Of a stretch of 44,885 nucleotides of DNA, positions 1-7,022 are shown one piece after another. Position numbers and translations under genes: made by a program. The DNA comes from Bacillota bacterium (GTDB lineage Bacteria > Bacillota > Sulfobacillia > JAUYEF01): NCBI GenBank assembly GCA_030691635.1, contig JAUYEF010000099.1, positions 1 through 44,885 of the forward strand, read 5' to 3'. Below the pieces are notes generated by a model. It worked only from the letters and a program-made list of their open reading frames with translations, did not search any database and had not been told where the DNA came from. How positions within the stretch are numbered: position 1 is the stretch's first letter; each line of letters opens with the position of its first letter.

Positions 1-1
1 A

Positions 2-126
2 TCCATTCCGGTGACGAACAGACTGCCAGGTAGCCCATTCGACGAGCGACCGGTAGTCCCAGACTACACTTGGAGCGAACATGACTGCTGAGCAGTCCAT
101 TCCGGTGACGAACAGACTGCCAGGTA
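2..126. repeat. 31-bp direct repeat pair (2-32 and 96-126)
   Basis: The 31 bases at 2-32 recur identically at 96-126, a 94-bp period. Each copy holds CAGTC and GACTG as inverted arms (partly cut off in the first copy by the window edge), and the spacer holds a 6-bp hairpin GTAGTC-CCA-GACTAC at 53-67. The spacing is too long and the copies too few for a CRISPR array. No coding sequence is evident from 1 to 320. This may be the end of a longer repeat cluster lying upstream of the window. Confidence 0.75.
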
Positions 127-225
127 CGCTCCAGCCTCGACAGGTCCCACTCCATGGGGTGACATTTTCGCTGTTCACTTAGCTATGACTTTATCGCTGT
201 GCGTTCACATGCCCCCAGAAAGCCG

Positions 226-254
226 TTGACAACCCATTTCTGTGGCATTATACT
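226..254 (+). promoter_or_regulatory. Sigma-A promoter of trxA
   Basis: TTGACA at 226-231 and TATACT at 249-254 are separated by exactly 17 bp, a near-consensus housekeeping promoter. Transcription should begin near 261, giving a leader of about 60 nt before the thioredoxin start. Confidence 0.85.
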
Positions 255-264
255 CATTTCAGTG

Positions 265-280
265 ATACCCCGTGGGGTAT
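265..280. promoter_or_regulatory. CsoR/CstR-like operator palindrome in the trxA leader
   Basis: ATACCCC-GT-GGGGTAT is a perfect 16-bp inverted repeat starting about 4 bp after the predicted transcription start of trxA. It has the TACCC...GGGTA layout of operators bound by CsoR-family repressors (CsoR for copper, CstR for persulfide, FrmR for formaldehyde). The position just downstream of +1 fits repression. Which family member binds is an inference; no regulator gene lies in the window. Confidence 0.6.
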
Positions 281-320
281 ATGCGGCGCAAGGCGAACCG
301 ATATCTCTGGAGGTGCTTCG

Positions 321-650
321 ATGTCAGCGTTGGTGCAGAACGTCACGGATCAGACCTTCAAATCCGATGTGCTCGATTCGCAGGTTCCGGTGCTTGTGGA
401 TTTCTGGGCCGCGTGGTGTGGTCCTTGCCGGATGATGGCTCCAGTCCTCGACCAGGCAGCGAAGGACCTCGAAGGCAAGATCAAGATAGCGAAGTTGAAC
501 ACAGACGAGAACCCGGAGACGGCCAGCAAATATGGGATCATGAGCATACCGACGATGATCCTTTTCAAAGACGGCAAACCGGCAGGCAAGATCGTGGGCT
601 ATGTGCCGAAGGCACAACTGACCAAGACGTTGGAGAGCGCGATAGCGTAA
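321..650 (+). CDS. trxA: Thioredoxin
   Basis: This is a 109-residue cytoplasmic thiol-disulfide reductant of standard family length. The active site W32-C33-G34-P35-C36 is intact, and the cis-proline loop S75-I76-P77-T78 and the FWA segment before the active site are present. The start ATG is 5 nt behind a GGAGGTG ribosome binding site at 309-315. It is a single-gene unit with its own promoter at 226-254, a palindromic operator at 265-280 and a hairpin terminator at 748-774. No thioredoxin reductase is adjacent. The operator suggests induction by a CsoR-family ligand such as persulfide or copper, in which case this copy may serve sulfur or metal stress rather than general reduction; that is inference. 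Confidence 0.97.
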   Translation: MSALVQNVTDQTFKSDVLDSQVPVLVDFWAAWCGPCRMMAPVLDQAAKDLEGKIKIAKLNTDENPETASKYGIMSIPTMILFKDGKPAGKIVGYVPKAQLTKTLESAIA

Positions 651-746
651 GCTGACGCTTCGTCCGGGCCACGACGGCCGCCACGAGCCATAACGGATAC
701 ATAACGGATAGTATGTGCGGGACAGCACCTGCAGGCATGGGAACCT

Positions 747-775
747 GGGCCCCCACAGGGTTGCGGTGGGGGCCT
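747..775 (+). terminator. Hairpin terminator after trxA
   Basis: GGCCCCCAC at 748-756 pairs with GTGGGGGCC at 766-774 around a 9-nt loop. The following stretch (TTGTCGTTG) is only moderately T-rich. It lies between the convergent trxA and coaX genes and may serve both. Confidence 0.6.
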
Positions 776-816
776 TGTCGTTGCCAGATTCCATCGTCGG
801 CGTCAACTGCCGGAGT

Positions 817-1617
817 TCACCGCTCGTCGGGCGGTGGCGCTTCAGGCAGGCTCTCCCTGTTCCTTTCCCACACAATCCTGATTCCCTCGAGCACCAGGAG
901 GGGGTCCACCTTGTTGATTACTCTGGTCTCGTACGCTATGAGGGGTGCAAGCCCACCCGTGGCGACGACGAACGCGTTCTCCCCGAGTTCCTCCTTCATT
1001 CGGGCGACGATGAACTCGACCTGACCGGCAAACCCGTACACGATGCCCGCCTGCATGGCCCAGACGGTATTCCGCCCGATCACGCCCCTGGGTCGAACCA
1101 GGTCGATTCGAGGAAGTCTCGCAGCATGCTCGAAGAGCGCCTCAAGAGATATGCCGATCCCTGGCGCTATGGCGCCTCCGAGGTACTGGCCGGATTTCGA
1201 CACCGCGTCAAATGTCGTGGCGGTCCCGAAGTCCACGATTATGCAGGGCCCGCCGTAATTCTCGTATGCCGCGACGGCCCCCGCGATGCGGTCTGCGCCG
1301 ACGTCCTTGGGGCTGTCGTACCGCAGGTCCATCCCCGTCTTAACCCCTGGGCCGATGATCAAAGGCCTGGAGCCGAGGTACTTCTGCAGAGCTGCCTCCC
1401 AGATCGGAGTCAGAGGGGGCACGACCGAAGAGATGGCGGAAGCTTCGATGCCCTTGGCGTCGATGCCATCGACCTCAGCCATGTGCCCGAGCATCAGCCT
1501 GTACTCGTCCCTTGTCTTGCGCCTGTCCGTCGAGACCCGCCATTCGGACATGAGGCGCTTCCCGTCGTATATTCCGATACATGTGTTTGTGTTGCCGATA
1601 TCCAGGGCAAGTAGCAT
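817..1617 (-). CDS. coaX: Type III pantothenate kinase
   Basis: A 266-residue enzyme that phosphorylates pantothenate, the first step of coenzyme A synthesis. The N-terminal phosphate-binding motif D6-I-G-N-T-N, the G-A-D-R segment near residue 107 and the second motif V-D-F-G-T-A-T-T near 130 are all as expected for the ASKHA-fold type III kinases, which are typical of Firmicutes that lack CoaA. It is the last gene of a minus-strand run that includes birA and an ECF transporter S component. Its ATG sits just behind a G-rich Shine-Dalgarno-like stretch that abuts a 17-bp tandem repeat. The adjacent ECF component may import pantothenate, the substrate. Confidence 0.95.
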   Translation of the reverse strand: MLLALDIGNTNTCIGIYDGKRLMSEWRVSTDRRKTRDEYRLMLGHMAEVDGIDAKGIEASAISSVVPPLTPIWEAALQKYLGSRPLIIGPGVKTGMDLRYDSPKDVGADRIAGAVAAYENYGGPCIIVDFGTATTFDAVSKSGQYLGGAIAPGIGISLEALFEHAARLPRIDLVRPRGVIGRNTVWAMQAGIVYGFAGQVEFIVARMKEELGENAFVVATGGLAPLIAYETRVINKVDPLLVLEGIRIVWERNRESLPEAPPPDER

Positions 1618-1630
1618 TGACGTCCCCCCT

Positions 1631-1715
1631 AAGCAGTTTCCACCACCAAGCAGTCTTCACCACTAAGCAGTTTCCGCCACCGGACAGTCTTCACAACTAA
1701 GCCGTTTTCGCCATG
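1631..1715. repeat. Five-unit 17-bp tandem repeat (34-bp higher order) between the ECF gene and coaX
   Basis: Units lie at 1631-1647, 1648-1664, 1665-1681, 1682-1698 and 1699-1715. Units 1 and 3 share AAGCAGTTTCC, units 2 and 4 share CAGTCTTCAC, so the true unit is a 34-bp dimer. The fifth unit is the coding end of the ECF S component, including part of its last codons and overlapping the stop. The array therefore looks as though it grew out of the gene's 3' end. Confidence 0.8.
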
Positions 1716-2494
1716 TGCGCCCGTGACCGCGTGATTCCCCGGTGGATAAGGATAACCAGCAGAGCGGCGACCAGCATCTCCGGTATGCCCTGGAGGATGG
1801 CGATCCCCCACGCCACTGGGGCGGTCAGGTAACCCCTCATGACTGAGAGACCAAGCACACCGGCTGTATTGGTCGCGGTGCCCAGCAGCGCGGCCGCGAC
1901 GGGGCCTGCCTTCGAGCCCGTGAGCACTCTCCAGACTCCGAAAGCGGCGAAGCCGCCGACGATCAGTGCAAGCCCGTAGCAGAACACGGGATACGCAGCA
2001 AGTGGCCCGAACGTTGATACCAGCAGGCCTGCAGGCGAGCCCGCTGATTGCGCTTTCTCGTAGAGGGCCTTGGCGTGGGCAAGCGCGCTGAAGGTCGTGT
2101 ACCCCGCGGTCAGCCCGAACGCGCCCGCAGTCGCCTTCCTGGACAGCTCTCCCGAGACGAGCGCATACGCGTAGTACGCAACCACACCGATCAGGATCCG
2201 GGGAACAAAAGCTATCAACGGGTCGGTGAAGAGCATTCTGGCGACTGGGTTGGCCTGGCTGAACCCGCGGTAGAAGCTGAACAGGCCGAAGATGAATCCC
2301 ACGATGCCGCCGACGACCGGGCCCTCAAGAATGCCGGCCAGGATGGTGGGGATGTGCATTGTGGTCGCGCTCGCGGCGGGAGTGGGGACCGGGATGAAGC
2401 CTCCGACGGGGGAAAGGCCCAAGACCACCGTCAGGCCGCCGAGCAGTCCCGCCACGGCGATCTGGCGAGTGGAAAAACGCTTATGCACTGTCAT
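1697..2494 (-). CDS. ECF transporter S component (substrate-binding membrane protein)
   Basis: A 265-residue integral membrane protein with about six hydrophobic segments and the small-residue-rich N-terminal helix plus H-I-P-T-I-L-A-G-I-L-E-G-P segment typical of energy-coupling-factor S components for vitamins. Such proteins bind the substrate and use a shared ATPase/T module encoded elsewhere; none is in the window. Adjacency to coaX makes pantothenate the most reasonable substrate, but this is guilt by association. The called ATG has GGAGG only 2 nt before it, so a GTG two codons downstream (2488, spacing 8 nt) is probably the true start. The stop codon lies inside the terminal unit of a 17-bp repeat. 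Confidence 0.8.
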   Translation of the reverse strand: MTVHKRFSTRQIAVAGLLGGLTVVLGLSPVGGFIPVPTPAASATTMHIPTILAGILEGPVVGGIVGFIFGLFSFYRGFSQANPVARMLFTDPLIAFVPRILIGVVAYYAYALVSGELSRKATAGAFGLTAGYTTFSALAHAKALYEKAQSAGSPAGLLVSTFGPLAAYPVFCYGLALIVGGFAAFGVWRVLTGSKAGPVAAALLGTATNTAGVLGLSVMRGYLTAPVAWGIAILQGIPEMLVAALLVILIHRGITRSRAHMAKTA

Positions 2495-2504
2495 TACCTC
2501 CGTT

Positions 2505-2527
2505 CCGGTTCCCTGATGGGATACCGG
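2505..2527. other. Hairpin directly upstream of the ECF gene ribosome binding site
   Basis: CCGGTTCCC at 2505-2513 pairs with GGGATACCGG at 2518-2527 with one bulged T and a TGAT loop, a few bases upstream of the ribosome binding site on the minus strand. A second palindrome ATTTCC-T-GGAAAT lies at 2532-2544. They could form a leader control element or operator; I recognise no known riboswitch class. Confidence 0.45.
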
Positions 2528-2605
2528 ACGTATTTCCTGGAAATGTGTGCCTCGTCGACCGGTCGGGCGGGGGGATGCCTGCCCGCCGGGGAAGGCGCTT
2601 CACGC

Positions 2606-2670
2606 GGCTACTGTATGTTCATGTCTGGCTACTGTATGGCCATGTCCTGGCTACCGTGCAGTCATGTCCT
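2606..2670. repeat. Three-unit 21/22-bp tandem repeat carrying the stop codon of the P1 peptidase gene
   Basis: Units at 2606-2626, 2627-2648 and 2649-2670. Read on the minus strand each unit contains a short ATG-three codons-TAG series; the first of them is the actual C terminus and stop of the peptidase gene, the other two are degenerate copies behind it. The 22-bp period places the copied stops in different frames. Confidence 0.75.
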
Positions 2671-3619
2671 GGGCGCTCAAGATCCTACCGGTAGTCTCAG
2701 CTTTCAGGACAGCCTGCACGATCGCCCTGGCCATTAACTCAGCCGCTGCTACACCAATTGTATTCACATCGGCGCTCTTCCTGCCAAGCGACAGACAAAA
2801 AATCGTGTCGCCGTCGTACATCGTGTGAACAGGATTGATCGAACGAGCGAAGCCGTCATGCGCCATCTGGCTGACCTTGTTCACTTCCTCCTTGGTCAGA
2901 GACGCGTCCGTCGCGACGACCCCAATCGTGGTCGAACAGCCACCGGTCAGATCCCCGGCGCCGAACCCGTGCAGCATCAAGCGAGTCGTTCCCGCGATTC
3001 CGCCAGTGACTGGATTCCGTGCGCCTGCCAGGACGTTGCCGCTGTTGGGATCCATCACGTCGCCGAACGAATTCACGACAACTATCGCCCCGACGGTCAC
3101 ACCGTTGCCCAGCACGGTGGACGCCGAACCGGTACCTCCCTTCATCGCCCACTCCATGCCGAACATCTTGCCCACTGTCGCGCCTGTGCCCGCTCCAGCA
3201 TTGCCTTGCGCGATGGGGCCTGTGCCGGCGCCGGCGCAGGCCTGGAAGCCCATCTCGGCGTCCGGCCGGACACGCGGGTCGCCGCATCCCAGGTCAAAGA
3301 TGACCGCGCCTGACACGATGGGCACTCGTACGGTGCCCATGTCATAGCCGACCTTCCGTGATTCGAGGTACCGCATCACGCCGCAGCATGCATCCAGGCC
3401 GTACGCGCTTCCACCCGTCAGCACCACTGCGTGGATTTCCCGCACAAGGTTTCCTGGGCGGAGAAGGTCTGTCTCTCTCGTGCCGGGCGCCGAGCCGCGG
3501 ACGTCGCAACCCGCGACGGCGCCTTGCTCGCACAGCACCACCGTCACGCCGGTAAGAGCGCTCGTGTTCTGGGCGTGGCCGACTCGAATGCCCGCCACGT
3601 CGGTGATATCGCCGTTCAC
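2651..3619 (-). CDS. P1-family (S58, DmpA/NylC-like) aminopeptidase
   Basis: A 322-residue member of the DmpA/BapA/NylC N-terminal-nucleophile family, which self-cleaves into two subunits and hydrolyses N-terminal or beta-peptide amide bonds. The opening motif D7-V-A-G-I-R-V-G-H, the V-V-L-T-G-G-S-A-Y-G-L-D segment and the self-cleavage segment C228-S-T-T-I-G-V-V-A-T-D are present. The predicted nucleophile is T230; the residue before it is Ser, where NylC has Asn. The start is GTG with GGAGG 7 nt upstream. It lies between birA and the ECF/coaX pair; since relatives cleave beta-alanyl amides and pantothenate contains beta-alanine, a role around that metabolite is possible but unproven. Confidence 0.88.
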   Translation of the reverse strand: MNGDITDVAGIRVGHAQNTSALTGVTVVLCEQGAVAGCDVRGSAPGTRETDLLRPGNLVREIHAVVLTGGSAYGLDACCGVMRYLESRKVGYDMGTVRVPIVSGAVIFDLGCGDPRVRPDAEMGFQACAGAGTGPIAQGNAGAGTGATVGKMFGMEWAMKGGTGSASTVLGNGVTVGAIVVVNSFGDVMDPNSGNVLAGARNPVTGGIAGTTRLMLHGFGAGDLTGGCSTTIGVVATDASLTKEEVNKVSQMAHDGFARSINPVHTMYDGDTIFCLSLGRKSADVNTIGVAAAELMARAIVQAVLKAETTGRILSAQDMTAR

Positions 3620-3706
3620 ATGGACACCTCCGGATATGTACCCTGCCCTGCGTCTGGTGCTTCTTGCCCTGCCAGCCTTGAGTCTCTCGTGGCGCGCCCC
3701 TGAGGC

Positions 3707-4453
3707 TCAGGCCTGGGCCAGCCTGAGAGACACGTCGCCGGCGTATACTCTGACCGTGCCTGAGGTTGTCTGGACTAGCAGCGCGCCGTCCTGTGCGATG
3801 TCTGTGGCCAGGCCGCGCAGCGTCTCGGCGGGTCCATGGACCACAACTTCCTTGCCTAGCACAGCGCTCATCTCGCGCCACTCATCGAGCACGTCATGCT
3901 TGGCGCCGGCGTCCATGCGGTCCATCTGCAGGCCGATAGCCTCGACCATTTGCCCTGCCACCTGTGGCAGGCTCCAGGTCTCGCCGGCCTCCACAAGCAT
4001 TGATGTGGCCTGTTCCCTTACCTCCGGCGCAAACTGGTCGGCGGTGAGGTTTACGTTGAGCCCTACACCGATGACCGCAAAGGAGGGACCGGACACATCC
4101 TCACCGGACTCACATAGGATGCCGCATATCTTCTTCCCTCGCACGAGCACATCGTTCGGCCACTTGATCTCGGCCCAGAGCCCCAGAGACCGGAGGGCCC
4201 TCGCTATCCCGACGGCTGTGGCCAGCGTGAGCAGTGGCCATTCGTCCCGCTTCAGTTCAGGCCTGACCAGCAGCGACATCCAGAGCCCGCCGCGCGGTGA
4301 GCTCCAGGAACGCAATTGCCTCCCGCGGCCACGAGTCTGTTCCAGGGCGCAAAAAACGGAGTTGGACGGACACCCCTCAAGGCTCGCCCTGCGTGCCTCG
4401 TCGTTCGTGGACTCCACGCTGTCGAAATAGAAGTATGTCCAGGTCCTGCCCAC
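3707..4453 (-). CDS. birA: Biotin--protein ligase, catalytic type
   Basis: It joins biotin to carrier lysines of biotin-dependent carboxylases or decarboxylases. Visible motifs: S-V-E-S-T-N-D-E-A near the start, the biotinyl-AMP loop G-R-G-R-Q-L-R-S-W, G-G-L-W-M-S-L-L, the K-W-P-N-D-V catalytic motif and I-G-V-G-L-N-V-N, followed by the small C-terminal domain. The frame is open upstream to 4624, but those 57 extra residues are Arg-rich, are coded by a 30-bp tandem repeat and show no helix-turn-helix. I therefore prefer the GTG at 4453, preceded by AAGGTGG, giving 248 residues and a monofunctional group I enzyme without the repressor domain. Confidence 0.9.
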   Translation of the reverse strand: MGRTWTYFYFDSVESTNDEARRASLEGCPSNSVFCALEQTRGRGRQLRSWSSPRGGLWMSLLVRPELKRDEWPLLTLATAVGIARALRSLGLWAEIKWPNDVLVRGKKICGILCESGEDVSGPSFAVIGVGLNVNLTADQFAPEVREQATSMLVEAGETWSLPQVAGQMVEAIGLQMDRMDAGAKHDVLDEWREMSAVLGKEVVVHGPAETLRGLATDIAQDGALLVQTTSGTVRVYAGDVSLRLAQA

Positions 4454-4540
4454 GGCTTTCGCCCACCTTCCCACTCGCTGTGCTGCAGGCACACCCTTAC
4501 CGCCATACCTGTATCCCCCGGGACACGTTTTGGCCAGAAC

Positions 4541-4596
4541 CTGTGCCCACGGGCGCAGAAGCCCCGCCCACTGTGCCCGCCGGCGCAGAAGCTCCC
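4541..4596. repeat. 30-bp tandem duplication upstream of birA
   Basis: CTGTGCCC-N-C-N-GGCGCAGAAGC occurs at 4541-4562 and again at 4571-4592, a 30-bp period. If translated in the birA frame it gives a decapeptide repeat (LLRRRAQWAG then LLRPWAQVLA). This supports placing the birA start downstream of it. Confidence 0.65.
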
Positions 4597-4645
4597 CCGG
4601 CGAGCAGCCGCCCAATCCCGCCATGACCTAGCGGAGCCCCGAACA

Positions 4646-4671
4646 AATGGCGCCCGGAAGCGGGCGCCATT
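4646..4671 (-). terminator. Terminator hairpin after fhs
   Basis: AATGGCGCCCG (4646-4656) and CGGGCGCCATT (4661-4671) form a perfect 11-bp stem with a 4-nt loop, 47 bp behind the fhs stop codon. On the minus strand it runs into TTTGTTC. It separates fhs from birA. Confidence 0.75.
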
Positions 4672-4718
4672 GCGTGCGTTACGTCGTTTGCGCGACCAGG
4701 GCTCGAGGATTCGAGGGC

Positions 4719-6428
4719 CTAGAAGAGCCCGACGACTCTGCCCTGCTCGTCGAGGTCAATGTGAGCGCCCGCCGGGTCCGACGGCAGACCGGGCAGCGTC
4801 CGCATCTCGCCGAGAAGCGGGTACAAGAACCCCGCGCCGACCGACGCCCGGACCTCCCGGATCGGAACGGTGAAGCCTCTCGGGCGGCCCTTGATCTTCG
4901 GGTCATGCGAGAGGGACAGGTGAGTCTTGGCCATGCATACCGGCAGCTTGTCGAACCCGAGCTTGGTGTAGAGTTTGATCTGCCTCTCAGCATCGGGAAG
5001 GTACTCGACGCCGTCCGCGCCGTAGACCTTCGTGGCTATGGTTTCGATCTTCTCCTTGATGGGCATGTCGAGCGGGTACAGGTGGTGGAAATCGTTCGGC
5101 GTGTCGGTGGCCTTGATGATCGCCCGTGCCAGGTCTTCGCCGCCGGCGCCACCCTTGGCCCAGACTTCACTCAGCACCGCATCTGATGCGCCGAACTCCA
5201 TGGCCTTCTTCCTGATGAAATCTATCTCGGCGTCCTTGTCGGTGTCGAACTTGTTGATGGCCACCACGACCGGGACCCCGTGCATGAGCACGTTCTCGAT
5301 CTGCTTCTGCAGGTTCTCGCACCCGATGGCCAGCGCTTCGTAGTTCTCCTTTGCGACGACCTTGGGGTCCAGCGGCCGGCCGGGCACGACCCTGAAGGCA
5401 CCGCCGTGCATCTTGAGCGCCCTGACAGTGCAGACAAGGACCGCGGCGTTGACCTTCAAGCCGCTGTAGCGGCACTTGATGTTGAACATCTTCTCAGCGC
5501 CGATGTCCGCCCCGAAACCGGCCTCGGTGACAACGTAGTCTGCCATCTTGACCGCCATCTTGTCTGCCAGGATCGAGTTGTTGCCGTGGGCGATATTCGC
5601 GAAAGGTCCCGCGTGGACGAAGACCGGAGAGTTCTCCAGGGTCTGGATGATGTTGGGCTTGAGCGCGTCTTTCATCAGGACCGCCATCGAACCCGCTACC
5701 CTGAGGTCTTCCGCGGTCACCGGCTTGCCTTCCCTGCTGTAGCCCAGCACCACTCGGCCGAGTCTCTCGCGGAGGTCCTTCAGGCTGATGGCGAGCGCCA
5801 GGATGGCCATACACTCAGATGCCACGGCGATGTCGAATCCGGTTTCCCTCGGGATGCCGTTTTCCTTGCCGCCCAGTCCGACTATGATTTGCCTCAAAGC
5901 TCTATCGCTGACGTCCACCACACGCGGCCACGTGACGGTGAACGGGTCGACATCCAGAGGATTCCCGTGCATGATGCTGGCGTCAAGGAAAGCCGCAGCC
6001 AGGTTGTGGGCGAGGGTGACGGCGTGGGTGTCTCCGGTGAAGTGGAGGTTGAAGTCCTCCATCGGGACGCACTGGCTATACCCGCCACCGGCCGCGCCGC
6101 CCTTGATGCCGAACACCGGGCCGAGGGAGGGCTGCCTGATGCAGTTGATGGCCTTTTTTCCGATCCGGTTCAGGGCCTGACCCAGGCCTATCGTCGTAAC
6201 CGTCTTTCCCTCACCGAGAGGGGTCGGAGTAATGGCGGTGACCACTATGTACTTGGCGTCCGGCTTGTCCTTGACCTTGTCCAAGACCTCGAGGGACACC
6301 TTGGCCTTGTACTTGCCGTAAAACTCGATATCGTCCTCGCCAAGGCCCATCTTGTGCGCAATTTCAGCGATCGGAAGCATCCTGGCTTCCTGGGCTATTT
6401 CGATATCCCTCTTCAAAACCTGTATCAC
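4719..6428 (-). CDS. fhs: Formate--tetrahydrofolate ligase
   Basis: It makes 10-formyl-THF from formate, THF and ATP, or runs in reverse to gain ATP. The protein aligns closely with the Moorella enzyme as I recall it: G-K-Y-K-A-K-V-S near the start, the nucleotide loop T-P-T-P-L-G-E-G-K-T, Q-P-S-L-G-P-V-F-G-I-K-G-G-A, H-F-T-G-D-T-H-A, T-E-A-G-F-G-A-D-I-G-A-E-K and the C-terminal G-L-F. The frame extends to an ATG at 6452 with no ribosome binding site; a GTG at 6428 has GGAG at 5-nt spacing and gives 569 residues. A TTG at 6416 is a second option. It follows hutI and an acidic membrane protein, fitting formimino or formyl groups coming from histidine. Confidence 0.97.
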   Translation of the reverse strand: MIQVLKRDIEIAQEARMLPIAEIAHKMGLGEDDIEFYGKYKAKVSLEVLDKVKDKPDAKYIVVTAITPTPLGEGKTVTTIGLGQALNRIGKKAINCIRQPSLGPVFGIKGGAAGGGYSQCVPMEDFNLHFTGDTHAVTLAHNLAAAFLDASIMHGNPLDVDPFTVTWPRVVDVSDRALRQIIVGLGGKENGIPRETGFDIAVASECMAILALAISLKDLRERLGRVVLGYSREGKPVTAEDLRVAGSMAVLMKDALKPNIIQTLENSPVFVHAGPFANIAHGNNSILADKMAVKMADYVVTEAGFGADIGAEKMFNIKCRYSGLKVNAAVLVCTVRALKMHGGAFRVVPGRPLDPKVVAKENYEALAIGCENLQKQIENVLMHGVPVVVAINKFDTDKDAEIDFIRKKAMEFGASDAVLSEVWAKGGAGGEDLARAIIKATDTPNDFHHLYPLDMPIKEKIETIATKVYGADGVEYLPDAERQIKLYTKLGFDKLPVCMAKTHLSLSHDPKIKGRPRGFTVPIREVRASVGAGFLYPLLGEMRTLPGLPSDPAGAHIDLDEQGRVVGLF

Positions 6429-6514
6429 TCCTTCTCCGAGACTCGGTGCCATGATGCACGGCTTCTATGTGAAAGGCGTAACTCCTCTCGCCTGCTGCCG
6501 GCGGGTCCGGCGCG

Positions 6515-7009
6515 TCACTTGCAGGAACGTGCCGTATAGAGTCCAAAAAGAAGGCCGAACGCAAGGAATATGAGGTCTGCCTTTGTGAGGAAAGGCTTCT
6601 TCTTGGGCGCCTCAACCGGAGGCGCTTCTTCCTCGGCTTCGCTCGTCTCCTCTACGTACTCCTCGTACCCTTCCTCAGATTCCTCGCCTTCGGACTCCTC
6701 ATCCGTGTACTCCTCATCAGAGTACTCGCCCTCTTCTTCACCTTCGGCGTACTCGCCCTGCTCTTCGCCCTCTTCCTCTTCCGTATACTCATCCTCGGGC
6801 TGCCCAGCTTCGGCCCGAGCACGCTCCTCCTGCTCCCCCTGGCCGGCACGCTCCTCCTGCCCCGAAGGCTCTTCCAGAGGGACTATCTCTGCCGCCTCGC
6901 GCTCTGGGGCCGGGGCCGCCTTCTCCACCCTCTCCTTGCCGGCATCCTCTTCCGCCTGACCCCCAGTTGTCCTGGGTGGGACGGGACCAGGGCCTCTTGA
7001 ATATGTCAT
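6515..7009 (-). CDS. Very acidic C-tail-anchored protein of unknown function
   Basis: A 164-residue protein I do not recognise. Residues 1-45 are Pro/Arg/Ala-rich; about 45-130 are dominated by Glu with regularly placed Tyr (E-E-Y, G-E-Y, D-E-E-Y), surely disordered; then comes a short P-K-K-K-P basic patch and a single hydrophobic helix at about 144-160 followed by R-S-C-K. The topology suggests a cytoplasmic, negatively charged stalk with a C-terminal membrane anchor. The start ATG is 9 nt behind GGAGG, and this site overlaps the hutI stop codon, so it should be co-translated with hutI. Low complexity makes any homology search unreliable. Confidence 0.75.
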   Translation of the reverse strand: MTYSRGPGPVPPRTTGGQAEEDAGKERVEKAAPAPEREAAEIVPLEEPSGQEERAGQGEQEERARAEAGQPEDEYTEEEEGEEQGEYAEGEEEGEYSDEEYTDEESEGEESEEGYEEYVEETSEAEEEAPPVEAPKKKPFLTKADLIFLAFGLLFGLYTARSCK

Positions 7010-7022
7010 CCTATTGTTCCTC

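Noticed and set aside
1-130. CRISPR array at the left edge
   Set aside because: Only two copies of the 31-bp repeat, with a 63-bp spacer that itself holds a hairpin, and no cas genes in the window.
5280-6539. 419-codon plus-strand frame opposite fhs
   Set aside because: Fully explained as the reverse of the highly conserved formate-THF ligase.
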